From NCBI GenBank assembly GCA_026129905.1, contig JAHCHE010000021.1:62001-126000 (forward strand): a stretch of DNA of 64,000 nucleotides, in the 5' to 3' direction. Source of the DNA: Bryobacteraceae bacterium. Lineage in GTDB: Bacteria; Acidobacteriota; Terriglobia; Bryobacterales; Bryobacteraceae. Shown here in pieces: positions 33,708 to 42,526 of the stretch. The notes below the pieces were generated by a model. That model was not told where the DNA came from, did not search any database, and worked only from the letters and a program-made list of their open reading frames with translations. Made by a program: the position numbers and the translations under genes. Positions within the stretch are counted from its first letter, which is position 1, and every line of letters begins with the position of its first letter.

Positions 33708-36182
33708 TCACGCCTGCCGCAACGCCACTACCGGTTCAATTTTCATTGCGCGTCGCGCGGGGAAGCAGCAGGCCGCGACGGCGACCGCGATCAGCAATGA
33801 CGACACCACAACAAAGGTCAGTGGATCCGTGGGAGTAACACCGAACAGCAGAGTGGAACCCGCCTGACCAAGCCACAGTGCTCCAAGCAGCCCGAGGATC
33901 ACTCCGGTCAGACTGAGTTTCAGTCCCTCACTGAGGATCATGCGGAAAATCTCCCCGGCCTGCGCGCCCACAGCCATGCGGATTCCGATCTCCTGCGTGC
34001 GCGTCGTGACAGAGTACTGGATCAGCCCATAGATCCCGACCGCGGCCATTAGCAGCGCCACGATGGAGAAGCCAGTCAGCAGCGAGGTCTGAAAGCGGCG
34101 CTGCGCGAGGTAGGTTCCGAGCTCCTGTTTCAAAGGCGTCGCTCCATAGACTGGCGCATTCTTCTCCACGCGACGCACGGCCTCCCGAAGCGCCCCGGCC
34201 ATCGCCAGCGGGTCGCCCGACGAGGTTCGTATGAAAAGACTCACGTGCTGAGAGGGTGGATTCTGCACGAGCGACACGAAGATCTGCGGGAGCGCTTCGC
34301 GTTCCAGCCCCTGCCGCCGCATGTCGGCCACGACACCCACGACTGTGTACCACGGGCTGTCGGAATCCCGCGGGCCCAACCTGAACCTTCTCCCCACTGG
34401 GTCCTGCCAAGGCCACGAGCGCCGGGCCATCGCATCGTTGATGATCGCTACCAAGGGAGCTTCGGGCCGATCCGCGATAGAAAAGAGACGGCCGCGGAGC
34501 AGCGGCGTCCCTATGGCTCTGAAGAAATCCGCACTGACCTCGTCCCTCGTCAACCGCAGGCGCTCGGAAACCGTTCCGTTATCGCGTTCGACAGTGAGGA
34601 TGTGTTCCCTGGGGTTCTCGCTGAACAGATCGTCGGCGATGCCGGCGTTCTCCACGCCCGAAACCGCCTGAACCTGTTCGAGAACACGGTTGTACAGATC
34701 CGTCCGTTGCGCGGCGATGTTAAAGGTTGGCGGGCTGGAGAGCTCCATTAGGAGGACACGCTCAGGCCTGAATCCCGGATCGATGCTGGTCACGTTCCAC
34801 CAGCTTCGGACGAGCAAGCCCGCGCCTGCGAGCAGGATGATCGCGAGCGCAAAATCCGCAACTACCAGCGCGCGACGTATTCGACGAGTGGTCGTGCCGC
34901 CCGCCACACTTCTGCCACCCTCCTCGCCCGACGGACGCAGGTCGCGCCGCAGCGTCGCCATCGCCGGCAACAGCCCCACCAGAATGGCGGCGAGCACCGT
35001 GATCGCCAAGGCGCAGCCGAGCACGCGGCGATCGAGGCTGATTTCATTCAGACGCGGCAGGTTGTCAGGGCCAAAGGCGCGGATAAGGTCAATGCCGCCT
35101 GAGGCGAACAGTGTGCCAATCAATCCCGAGAGGGCGGCGAGCAGGGCGCCTTCAGCAAGCAGCTGTCGCACGATCCGGCCGGCACTCGCTCCAAGCGCAG
35201 CGCGAATCGCCATCTCGCGCGTGCGGGCGAGGCTACTCGCCAATGAGAGGCTTGTGACGTTGGCAGCGGCGATGAGGAATACGCAAAACACGGTGCCGCC
35301 GAGCATCCACAATGCCAGGCGCGATTGTGGGCTGACCATATAGAGACTTAAAGGCACGACCGTGATGCCCCGGTTCCTTTCGGCCGCTGGCAATTGATCA
35401 TTGAGACGGCGGGCGACTGCGCTCATCTCCGCCTGGGCCTGGTCAAACGTCGCGTTCGGTCGAAGTCGTCCGACGACAAACCACGTTTCCGGGCCACGCG
35501 CGCTCCGGCGGGGCATGTGCGGCTCCCACACGTCTGCATCGACATTCGCGATCTGGAAATCGACAGGGAGGATGCCGACAATCTGGCAAGGAAAGTTATT
35601 GAGCACAACGGTGGCGCCGACCGCATCGCGCGAGCCTCCGAATCGTGCTTGCCAGAAGCGATGGCTGATCAGGACCAACCGTTGTCCCTGCTCGGCTTCT
35701 TCGGCTGAAAAGCTGCGCCCCAGCATGGGCCGGACACCCAGAAGCGGAAGCAGGTTGGGGGAGATGCTCGCGCCGACGATCTGCTCCACTCCGTCAGCTC
35801 CGCTCAGAATCGTGGACACGGTATCGAAGGTGGCCATATCCGCGAAGCTCCGGCTTTGACTCCGCCATTGTTCGACATCCCAGAGTGCCGATCTTCCCTC
35901 GCGAAGGCTCTGGGTCGGATCCTCGGTCCACAACATCGCCAAGCGTTCCGGCGACTCATAGGGAAGGGGCCGGAGCAGAACGGCGTTTAGGACGCTGAAC
36001 ATGGCAGTATTGGAGCCAATCGCCAGCGCCAGCACGGCTACCGCGGTCATCGTAAATCCAGGACTGTTTCGGAGAGTCCGCGCCGCGTAGCGTAAGTCCT
36101 GCGCCGTCGTCTCGACGAGCGCGAACCTCCTTCGTTCACGGTACGTTTCCATCATAGGGTCCAGGCCTCCGAAGCTGCGCAT
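33708..36182 (-). CDS. ADOP-type ABC transporter permease with damaged N-terminal region
   Basis: 824 residues starting in the M-R-S-F-G-G-L-D-P-M block that in intact relatives is internal. Two MacB-like periplasmic domains and two FtsX domains follow (TMTAVAVLALAIGSNTAMF; FCVFLIAAANVTSLSL; ALAIILLAGAGLLVRSW; GFSIVALLMAAVGIYGLIQY; FVVVSSLLIAVAVAACCF), ending P-A-R-R-A-M-K-I-E-P-V-V-A-L-R. Remains of the missing cytoplasmic N-terminus are readable upstream in shifted frames (separate entry). Whether the permease is still made from the internal ATG is uncertain; the body shows no stop. Lower-GC drift compared with the first ADOP gene in several places. Substrate unknown. Confidence 0.8.
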   Translation of the reverse strand: MRSFGGLDPMMETYRERRRFALVETTAQDLRYAARTLRNSPGFTMTAVAVLALAIGSNTAMFSVLNAVLLRPLPYESPERLAMLWTEDPTQSLREGRSALWDVEQWRSQSRSFADMATFDTVSTILSGADGVEQIVGASISPNLLPLLGVRPMLGRSFSAEEAEQGQRLVLISHRFWQARFGGSRDAVGATVVLNNFPCQIVGILPVDFQIANVDADVWEPHMPRRSARGPETWFVVGRLRPNATFDQAQAEMSAVARRLNDQLPAAERNRGITVVPLSLYMVSPQSRLALWMLGGTVFCVFLIAAANVTSLSLASSLARTREMAIRAALGASAGRIVRQLLAEGALLAALSGLIGTLFASGGIDLIRAFGPDNLPRLNEISLDRRVLGCALAITVLAAILVGLLPAMATLRRDLRPSGEEGGRSVAGGTTTRRIRRALVVADFALAIILLAGAGLLVRSWWNVTSIDPGFRPERVLLMELSSPPTFNIAAQRTDLYNRVLEQVQAVSGVENAGIADDLFSENPREHILTVERDNGTVSERLRLTRDEVSADFFRAIGTPLLRGRLFSIADRPEAPLVAIINDAMARRSWPWQDPVGRRFRLGPRDSDSPWYTVVGVVADMRRQGLEREALPQIFVSLVQNPPSQHVSLFIRTSSGDPLAMAGALREAVRRVEKNAPVYGATPLKQELGTYLAQRRFQTSLLTGFSIVALLMAAVGIYGLIQYSVTTRTQEIGIRMAVGAQAGEIFRMILSEGLKLSLTGVILGLLGALWLGQAGSTLLFGVTPTDPLTFVVVSSLLIAVAVAACCFPARRAMKIEPVVALRQA

Positions 36183-36290
36183 CGCCGCATATCCGTCTCT
36201 GCTGGTTCATGCCAGCTTTGAGGTTATCCTCATTTGCATTTTCACGAGTAATCGTACTTCCTCATCCAGTCGAGGATCAACAGGTCCTTG
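36183..36290 (-). pseudogene. Frameshifted remains of the ADOP N-terminal cytoplasmic domain
   Basis: On the minus strand, R-L-D-E-E-V-R-L-L, then V-K-M-Q, then N-E-D-N-L-K-A-G-M-N-Q-Q, then R-D-G-Y-A-A-M-R-S-F-G-G can be read in three successive frames. Intact relatives carry D-L-D-E-E-L-R-x-H-L-E-M-x-x-E-D-N-x-x-A-G-M-S...A-A-L-R-x-F-G-G here. So at least two small indels separate the original start from the present permease frame. Confidence 0.65.
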
Positions 36291-36299
36291 TTCAGTACG

Positions 36300-36780
36300 C
36301 TATGTGGTGCATCGGGCGGTCCAGAGCCAACCGATAAGAAAACAACGACTCGTGCAACCGCCTGCTGTTCGGAAGCGGTACGGACCGTTCCGATTCCGAA
36401 CGGCCCGCACCCGCGCCTCTAATGGCCAGATCCCTGCTGACGGCGTACTGTTTACGCGTCGTGTCTTGTTGGTCGGCAATCCGGACGCGGTCCCGCGCCC
36501 TCTGCCCTCAGGTTCGATGCCGATCCGGCCGTTGACTGCGAATCGAATGCGCTGTTTGCAGCCGAGATATCGCTCGGTCGTTTGGATGGAGACGTGCCCG
36601 AGGAGGGACTGAATCTTGTTCGAGTTCGCCTGCCGCAAATGACGCAACCGGGCACAGGTCCTTCGGAGATCGTGAGGCGCGAACCTCTCGATCCCCCCTT
36701 TGGCGGCGTACTCGCGGACCCATGCTACACCGCCTTCTCCGTCTTAGGCCTGACGCAGCCCGTCGCAGCGCTCAGCTCGT
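36300..36780 (-). pseudogene. C-terminal remnant of a tyrosine recombinase (site-specific integrase)
   Basis: The frame reads W-V-R-E-Y-A-A-K-G-G-I-E-R-F-A-P-H-D-L-R-R-T-C-A-R-L, then I-Q-S-L-L-G-H-V-S-I-Q-T-T-E-R-Y-L-G. These are the H-x-L-R-R box, the L-L-G-H motif and the catalytic tyrosine (in E-R-Y-L-G) of phage-type integrases. Upstream, R-P-K-T-E-K-A-V is in another frame followed by a stop, and the N-terminal and first catalytic arginine regions are gone. The 3' end runs on into Arg-rich sequence past the usual end. A dead mobile element sits between the damaged permease and a toxin-antitoxin pair. Confidence 0.7.
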
Positions 36781-36812
36781 AATTCCCGTTCACTAAGCGG
36801 TATGATACTGGT

Positions 36813-37049
36813 ATGACCAGGTCGAAGATTGCGATCAGTTTGCCCAAGGATCAACTGGCGAGAGTCCACCGGGAAGTCCGAGCCGGACGAGCCGATTCGG
36901 TTTCGGGGTACATTGCCCGCGTCCTGGCGGAACAGGAGAAGCGCGAGTCTCTTCGGGCGCTGCTGCGGGATCTGATCGAACAATATGGAGAACCGGCCGC
37001 TAAGGACATCAAATGGGCAGAACGCGCACTCGCGCCGCGGCGGGGCTAG
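36813..37049 (+). CDS. Ribbon-helix-helix antitoxin (VapB-like)
   Basis: 78 residues. I-A-I-S-L-P-K-D-Q-L-A-R-V-H-R-E-V-R-A-G and S-V-S-G-Y-I-A-R-V-L-A-E fit a CopG/RHH fold that dimerises and binds DNA, followed by a charged helix that would wrap the toxin. A TATGAT box lies 6 bases before the ATG, with no ribosome site, which would suit a leaderless transcript. It overlaps the PIN toxin gene by 37 bases. Such antitoxins usually repress their own operon. Confidence 0.75.
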   Translation: MTRSKIAISLPKDQLARVHREVRAGRADSVSGYIARVLAEQEKRESLRALLRDLIEQYGEPAAKDIKWAERALAPRRG

Positions 37050-37414
37050 TGCTGGATGCCGGCGCGCTGATCGCCTTGGATCGCGGCGACAAGCGCATGA
37101 TTGCCTTGCTCCATCGGGCGTTAGCTCAAGGCCGGGCTTTTCGAGTGCCGGCGGGCGTCGTGGGGCAAGCCTGGCGCGATGGCCGCGTTCAGGTTACTTT
37201 AGCGCGGTTCTTGCGGAGCGAGGAAGTGGAGATTATTCCTCTTGACGATCAGCTTGCCCGTTCCTGTGGAGAACTCTGCGGCGCCGCCAACTCGCCGGAT
37301 ATTATCGACGCGTCGGTGGTGATCATTGCCAGGGAGCGCCGAGACCCCATAGTTACAAGCGATCCGAACGACCTGCGGCGTTTGGATCCGGGGGCCCCGA
37401 TTATTTCTGTGTGA
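37013..37414 (+). CDS. PIN-domain toxin (VapC-like)
   Basis: 133 residues. PIN acidic residues are visible: L-V-L-D-A-G-A-L-I-A-L-D at the start, then a mid region D-D-Q-L-A-R-S-C-G-E-L, D-I-I-D-A-S-V-V and I-V-T-S-D-P-N-D-L. PIN toxins cut tRNA or other RNA with Mg. Start overlaps the antitoxin gene, so the pair is one transcription unit. Next to a dead integrase and damaged permease, this is a typical accessory locus. Confidence 0.8.
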   Translation: MGRTRTRAAAGLVLDAGALIALDRGDKRMIALLHRALAQGRAFRVPAGVVGQAWRDGRVQVTLARFLRSEEVEIIPLDDQLARSCGELCGAANSPDIIDASVVIIARERRDPIVTSDPNDLRRLDPGAPIISV

Positions 37415-37521
37415 GACTCCCGCGGGCGTGTCTCATTTCCGCTGGTGGGGGATCATTGCTCCAGGATGGTCGGCCATCCGAAAGAGACGCGTCAGTCCGC
37501 GGGAAAGCCCGCGAGGTTCGC

Positions 37522-38826
37522 TCACGCCCCCGGCAGGTTCGGGTTGGGCTTCCAATAGTTGCCGGGCAGATACGGGAACCGCCTGGCGACTCCGGGCGTC
37601 AGTTCCAGCCCCAATCCGGGCTTGTCCGGGAGATCCATGTACCCCTTGCGGACGACGAGCGGATCCTTGAAGATCTCTTCCTTGAAGGGGTTGAAGGTCT
37701 GATTCAGCTCGAGCATCAGACGGTTTGGGATCCCGGCTACCAGAGCGGCGTTCGCCATCGTGGTGAGACCGCCATGCCAGTTGTGCGGGCAGCAGGCCCT
37801 GCCGGTCAGGTTCGCGATCCGTGCGATGTGCCAAGCCTCCGTGATGCCCGTGACGTTGCAGTCCGGCTGCACGATGTCATAGGCGCCGCGGTCGATCCAC
37901 TCCTTGAACTCAAAACGGTTGCCGCGGCTTTCTCCGCCCGAGATCGGCGTCTTGCGCAGAGCCGCCTTGATCTTGAGGTGATCTTCGAGAGCGCCGTCCA
38001 CGTTTGTTCTCACCGGTTCTTCGAGCCACCTGAAGTTGAGTTCATCGAACACCGGGCACAGCTCGAGCGTCTCGGCCAGCGTCAGCCTCATGTTGTTTTC
38101 GTGCATGAGATCCATTCCTGGACCCACCGCTTCGCGGAGCTTGTGAAGGTACGGAATGTACTTCCCCACCGTCATGCCGCAGTTGGCCCATTCGGCGCCG
38201 ATGCGGAATTTGAAGGCGGTATAGCCTTCTTCCTTGTGACGAACGGCTTCATCGATGAGGTCTTCCGGACGTTTGTACCAGGCATACTCGACGCCTCCGG
38301 AGGCATACATCCGGATGTGCGGCTCGGGCGGCGCGTCCGTCGCGAGCAGTTTGTACACCGGCATGTTGACCGCCTTGCCGATGATGTCCCAGCAGGCGGC
38401 GTCGATGCCCGCCCAGGCGGCGAAGCTCGGCCGCGCGCCGGTCCATGCCGTTGCCAGGTGTTCCACGTCAAAGGGGTTCTTGCCGAGGACCACCGGTTTG
38501 AGCGACTGCTCGATGGTCTGTTTCAGCCATTCTGGACCCGCGTATGGACTGGATTCACCGATTCCGACGATGCCCTTGTCGGTGAAGATCTCCACCAGGA
38601 CCGAGTCCGACTTCCAGACGAGCTGCTTGGCGGTAACCCACGCCTTGTCCTTCAGCTCGTAGGACATGAGGGTCACCTTCACGTCGGTGATCTTGAGCTT
38701 CTCCCGCTGCAGCCCCTCCAGCGGGTGGACGCGGGCACGGAACGCTTTCGCTCCGGTTTTACTGCCGGCGGCCGCGGGCGCGGCGGCAACCGCTCCAAGA
38801 AACGATCGGCGAGAAGTGGTCGACAT
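37522..38826 (-). CDS. Tat-exported enolase-superfamily (MR/MLE) enzyme
   Basis: 434 residues. The second of two close ATGs is preferred because GGAGG lies 7 bases before it. Leader S-R-R-S-F-L-G-A-V-A-A-A carries the twin arginines. Barrel motifs: A-F-K-F-R-I-G (K-x-R), L-M-H-E-N-N, R-W-L-E-E-P, S-G-G-E-S-R-G and P-H-N-W-H-G-G. Together these form the Mg site and acid-base pair of sugar-acid dehydratase-like members. It diverges from the TonB-dependent receptor gene and may act on what the receptor imports. Substrate not known. Confidence 0.85.
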   Translation of the reverse strand: MSTTSRRSFLGAVAAAPAAAGSKTGAKAFRARVHPLEGLQREKLKITDVKVTLMSYELKDKAWVTAKQLVWKSDSVLVEIFTDKGIVGIGESSPYAGPEWLKQTIEQSLKPVVLGKNPFDVEHLATAWTGARPSFAAWAGIDAACWDIIGKAVNMPVYKLLATDAPPEPHIRMYASGGVEYAWYKRPEDLIDEAVRHKEEGYTAFKFRIGAEWANCGMTVGKYIPYLHKLREAVGPGMDLMHENNMRLTLAETLELCPVFDELNFRWLEEPVRTNVDGALEDHLKIKAALRKTPISGGESRGNRFEFKEWIDRGAYDIVQPDCNVTGITEAWHIARIANLTGRACCPHNWHGGLTTMANAALVAGIPNRLMLELNQTFNPFKEEIFKDPLVVRKGYMDLPDKPGLGLELTPGVARRFPYLPGNYWKPNPNLPGA

Positions 38827-39193
38827 GGGCATGCCTCCATGCTCTTCGTTCCCTATATAGCACGCTTCGGGATAAAAAGTCGTTCAGGATCTGAATAGCA
38901 GCAGCTCAGACCAGGAGGCGCCGGGCAGTTCCCGCCGCGAGGCCGCTGTCGTTCCCGATATCGGGCGCCATAACCCCGCACGTTGCGCGTTTTCGGGCAG
39001 CCCAAACGCCCGCCTCGTCGCGAAAGCGTCGGAGCATCCGTGCGAATCATGGCCGGCGGAAGTGGTTTCCCGATTGCAATCGGCGAGTCAGCTACTTTTA
39101 TGCCGGAATCCGCGACGCGGGCGGGCGCACAGGTTCTTCATCTGTGCTGAACCCGCAGCGTCCCCGCGCGATTCCACACTTCAGGGGGGTAAC
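38827..39193. promoter_or_regulatory. Divergent upstream region between the MR/MLE gene and the TonB receptor gene
   Basis: 367 bases without a coding frame of its own. It must hold promoters for both genes. A 12-base palindrome CCCGATATCGGG lies at 38954-38965; TTGCAA with TTTTAT 16 bases on, around 39075-39105, is a weak match to a promoter for the receptor. AGGGGGGT before the ATG at 39194 is the ribosome site. None of this is conclusive. Confidence 0.35.
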
Positions 39194-42100
39194 ATGGAGC
39201 AATTCCGCAGAAGACTGGGCATACTGCCCGGCGCCATTGTATGGATGGCGCTGACCGGCGTTACCGGCTATGGGCAGCATCTGGGTTCGATTGTCGGCCT
39301 GGTGACGGATTCCACCGGCGCGGTGGTGCCCGAAGCCACGGTCCGGGTGACGCAGCAGGAGACCGGCGTCGCGCGTACGGTGACCACCGACACCACCGGC
39401 ACCTATCTGGCGCATGGCCTCAACGTCGGAACCTACACTGTGGAAGTCACCGCGTCCGGTTTCAAGACTTACCGGCGAACCGACGTTGTTTTGAATGTCC
39501 GGGACCAGATCCGCGCCGATGTCTCGCTGGAACTGGGCCAGGTGGCCGAAACCATTGAGGTGATTGGCCATGCGGTGAGCCTGCAAACGGAGACCGCCGC
39601 CGTCGAGGAAGTGGTCTCGGCGACGCAGGTGCAGAGTCTCATGATGAACGGCAGGAGCTTTCTGCAACTGCCCGCGCTGATCCCCGGGGCCTCATCGACG
39701 CAGCCCGCCTTCAACACGCCCGTGGGAGTGACCGCGAACGCCAGTATCAGCTTCAACGGTCTCCGGCAGAGCCACAACGTCTGGCGCGTCGATGGCCAGG
39801 AGAACTACGACCGCGGCTGCGGCGGCTGCGTCCAGATCCTGCCTTCGGTGGACGCCATCTCGGAGTTTAAGGTCAGCACCGCAAACACCGACGCCGACAT
39901 GGGCTTTGGCGCCGCCGGCCAGGTCAATCTCTCAATCAAATCCGGAACCAGGGATTTCCACGGCACACTCTACGAATTCGTGCGCAACGACCGGTTCGAC
40001 GCCAATCACTTCTTCCGCAACATCAGCGGCAGCCCGCGCGCGAAGCTGCGCTTCAACAACTTCGGCTATAACGTCGGCGGGCCGGTGGTTCTGGGAGGTT
40101 ATAACAAGGAGCGCAACAAAACCTTCTTCTTCTGGAACCAGGAGTGGCGGAAACTGCGCAGCGAAGCCGTCTACTTCCTGCCCGCAATTTCTTCCGAATT
40201 GCGGCAGGGCGATTTCCGCGGCGTCTCCCAGACCGTCACCGACCCGCTAACCGGGCAGCCCTTCCCCAACAACATCATTCCGGACAGCCGCATCGATCCG
40301 AATGCGAGGATCCTCGCCGACCCAAACCTGGTCTTTCCGCTGCCCAACGCGCCCGGCGACCGCTGGTCCGGCGTCGGCCCGCAGCCGATCAACGTGCGCG
40401 AAGAAATCCTGCGCGTGGATCATAACGTCAACGACCGGAACCAGATCTTCTTCCGCTTTGTCCACGACACCATCGACCAGCAGTTCCCAACCACGCAGTG
40501 GACCGGCTCCAGCTATCCCACCGTCGGGACGCTGTTCACCAACCAGCCGAAGGCCTATCACGGCCAGTGGACCTCTACCTTTACGCCGAATATCGTCAAC
40601 GAGGCGTCGCTGAGCTTCTCGCGGCAACCGCTTCAGTTGAACCCGACGGGGAACTACCAGCGCCCGCCCGGCCTGAACACCCCGGAGCTGTTTCCCGAGA
40701 ACCGGGACAACCGTCTGCCCAACATCAATTTCAGCGGGGCGCTGGGCGTGAACATCAACATCGGATCTTGGCCCTGGACCAACAACCTGGACACGTGGAT
40801 CATCCGGGACAACCTGATTTGGAACCGGGGCAGGCACACCTTGCGGATCGGCGGGCAGTTCATGCCCTACGGCAAGCGCCAGGATCTGTTCGGCCCCACC
40901 AACGGAAACTTCAATTTCAACCCGGACGGCGCCGGCCATGAGTTCGCCAACTTTCTGCTGGGCCATGCCTTCGAGTACACGGAGCTGGAGCGGCAGACTT
41001 CGCCTCTCTACCTCACCCGCAGCGGCAGCCTGCACATCCTCGACACCTGGCGCGTCTCGAATAAGCTGACCCTGAACCTCGGCTTGCGCTACGACATGCT
41101 GCCGCATTCGTTCGAAGCCGACGACCTGGTGGCGGTTTTCTACCCCGGGCTGTATGATCCGACGCGAGCCCCGACGGTCCGAGCCGACGGGCAGCTCGCC
41201 GGGGATTACGACCCGCTCAACGGCATCGCCCAAGCGGGACGCGACGGGATTCCGCGGGGCCTGGTGCGGAACTACTGGAACACCTTCATGCCACGGGTCG
41301 GCTTCGCGTGGCGGCCTTGGGGCGAGGACACGGTAGTCCGCGCCGGCTACGGGCTGTACACGGAACGCATCCAGGGCAATGACATCTACAATGTTGGGCC
41401 GAATCCTCCCAATTCGTTCACGGCCCAGATCTTCAACGCTCCTCTCAGCAACCCCGGCGGCGGCGAGGCGGCGCGCTTCCCGGGCAATCTCCAGACGTAC
41501 GACGGTCCTTACCGGCTGCCGAAAGTCCACCAGTACAACGTCGGCGTCCAGCAGCGGCTGTCGGCGGGCGTGGTGGCGACGGCGGGATACGTCGGCAGTA
41601 CCGCGTCGCACCTGCAAACCACCCGCAACATCAACCAGCCGACTCCGCAAGGCGCCGCCATGGTCCTGGCGGGTCAGGCCACCGTCAACCAGGTCCGACC
41701 CTACCTCGGGTGGGGCAACATTCTCAGCTACGAGAACTCCACCGGCTCCAGCTACAACTCGCTTCAGCTTAGCCTGCGGACGGAGAGCTACCGCGGGCTG
41801 ACGCTGCAAGCTTCCTACACGTGGTCGCACGCGCTGGACTACGTTAGCGGCGACGTTCCCGGCAATTCGCACCAGGATGCGTACAACACGAGCCTGGAGC
41901 GCTCCCACGGCGGCTTCGACCGGCGGCAGATGCTGATTCTCAGCTACATTTACGACTTCCCGACGCTTTCGGGCTGGGGGAGGCCGGCGCGTTACGCGCT
42001 CGGCGGTTGGACCATTTCGGGCATCAGCTCCTTTCAGAGCGGGACGCCGCTGAACATCACCCTGCCGGGAGACAACGCCGGCATCGGCGGCGCCCCATAT

Positions 42101-42445
42101 CGTCCGGACGTCCTCCGCAACCCGAATCTGGCCTCGGATCAGCGCCGGCGCGACCCCTACTTCGACCCCGGCGCCTTCGCGCAGCCGGCGCCCGGCCAGT
42201 TCGGCGACGCCGCCCGCAACATCGTCCGCGGAGCGGGCATTAACAACTGGGACCTGGCGCTGTTCAAGAACTTCCCGCTCGGATGGGAGAGCGGCAGTCT
42301 CCAGTTCCGCGCCGAGACCTTTAACACGTTCAATCACACCCAGTGGAACAGCTTCCGCACCGGCTTCGGGAGCGCCGATTTCGGCTACGCGATCGGCGCC
42401 CGCGACGCGCGCGTGCTCCAGCTTGGGCTGAAGCTGCTCTGGTAA
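39194..42445 (+). CDS. TonB-dependent receptor of the Oar-like, carboxypeptidase-regulatory-domain type
   Basis: 1083 residues from the ATG after AGGGGGGT. Signal peptide, then a carboxypeptidase regulatory-like domain (about 32-115; G-S-I-V-G-L-V-T-D-S-T-G-A-V-V-P-E-A-T-V and G-T-Y-T-V-E-V-T-A-S-G-F), then a plug (V-V-S-A-T-Q-V-Q-S-L-M-M-N-G-R-S-F) and a long outer-membrane barrel ending in aromatic L-G-L-K-L-L-W. Acidobacteria have many of these receptors for large substrates such as oligosaccharides. Neighbouring MR/MLE, Gfo/Idh/MocA, sulfatase and GH42-like genes make a glycan-related substrate plausible. Confidence 0.92.
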   Translation: MEQFRRRLGILPGAIVWMALTGVTGYGQHLGSIVGLVTDSTGAVVPEATVRVTQQETGVARTVTTDTTGTYLAHGLNVGTYTVEVTASGFKTYRRTDVVLNVRDQIRADVSLELGQVAETIEVIGHAVSLQTETAAVEEVVSATQVQSLMMNGRSFLQLPALIPGASSTQPAFNTPVGVTANASISFNGLRQSHNVWRVDGQENYDRGCGGCVQILPSVDAISEFKVSTANTDADMGFGAAGQVNLSIKSGTRDFHGTLYEFVRNDRFDANHFFRNISGSPRAKLRFNNFGYNVGGPVVLGGYNKERNKTFFFWNQEWRKLRSEAVYFLPAISSELRQGDFRGVSQTVTDPLTGQPFPNNIIPDSRIDPNARILADPNLVFPLPNAPGDRWSGVGPQPINVREEILRVDHNVNDRNQIFFRFVHDTIDQQFPTTQWTGSSYPTVGTLFTNQPKAYHGQWTSTFTPNIVNEASLSFSRQPLQLNPTGNYQRPPGLNTPELFPENRDNRLPNINFSGALGVNINIGSWPWTNNLDTWIIRDNLIWNRGRHTLRIGGQFMPYGKRQDLFGPTNGNFNFNPDGAGHEFANFLLGHAFEYTELERQTSPLYLTRSGSLHILDTWRVSNKLTLNLGLRYDMLPHSFEADDLVAVFYPGLYDPTRAPTVRADGQLAGDYDPLNGIAQAGRDGIPRGLVRNYWNTFMPRVGFAWRPWGEDTVVRAGYGLYTERIQGNDIYNVGPNPPNSFTAQIFNAPLSNPGGGEAARFPGNLQTYDGPYRLPKVHQYNVGVQQRLSAGVVATAGYVGSTASHLQTTRNINQPTPQGAAMVLAGQATVNQVRPYLGWGNILSYENSTGSSYNSLQLSLRTESYRGLTLQASYTWSHALDYVSGDVPGNSHQDAYNTSLERSHGGFDRRQMLILSYIYDFPTLSGWGRPARYALGGWTISGISSFQSGTPLNITLPGDNAGIGGAPYRPDVLRNPNLASDQRRRDPYFDPGAFAQPAPGQFGDAARNIVRGAGINNWDLALFKNFPLGWESGSLQFRAETFNTFNHTQWNSFRTGFGSADFGYAIGARDARVLQLGLKLLW

Positions 42446-42451
42446 GGCGGA

Positions 42452-42481
42452 CGCACGGCGGCGCTCGATGGCCGCCGTGCG
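42452..42481 (+). terminator. Stem-loop after the TonB receptor
   Basis: Eleven-base arms CGCACGGCGGC and GCCGCCGTGCG with an 8-base loop, 6 bases after the receptor stop. A stable structure of this kind so near the stop suggests a transcript end; there is no T run after it. Confidence 0.55.
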
Positions 42482-42526
42482 CTTCCCGAATCTCCGGCGG
42501 CCGGGCGGCGACGTTACTCTGAGAGT

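Noticed and set aside
36304-36612. Plus-strand frame of 102 codons
   Set aside because: Antisense to the integrase remnant, which carries the H-x-L-R-R and E-R-Y motifs.
38954-38965. Palindrome CCCGATATCGGG as an operator
   Set aside because: About fifteen perfect 12-base palindromes are expected by chance in 64 kb; nothing else supports it.
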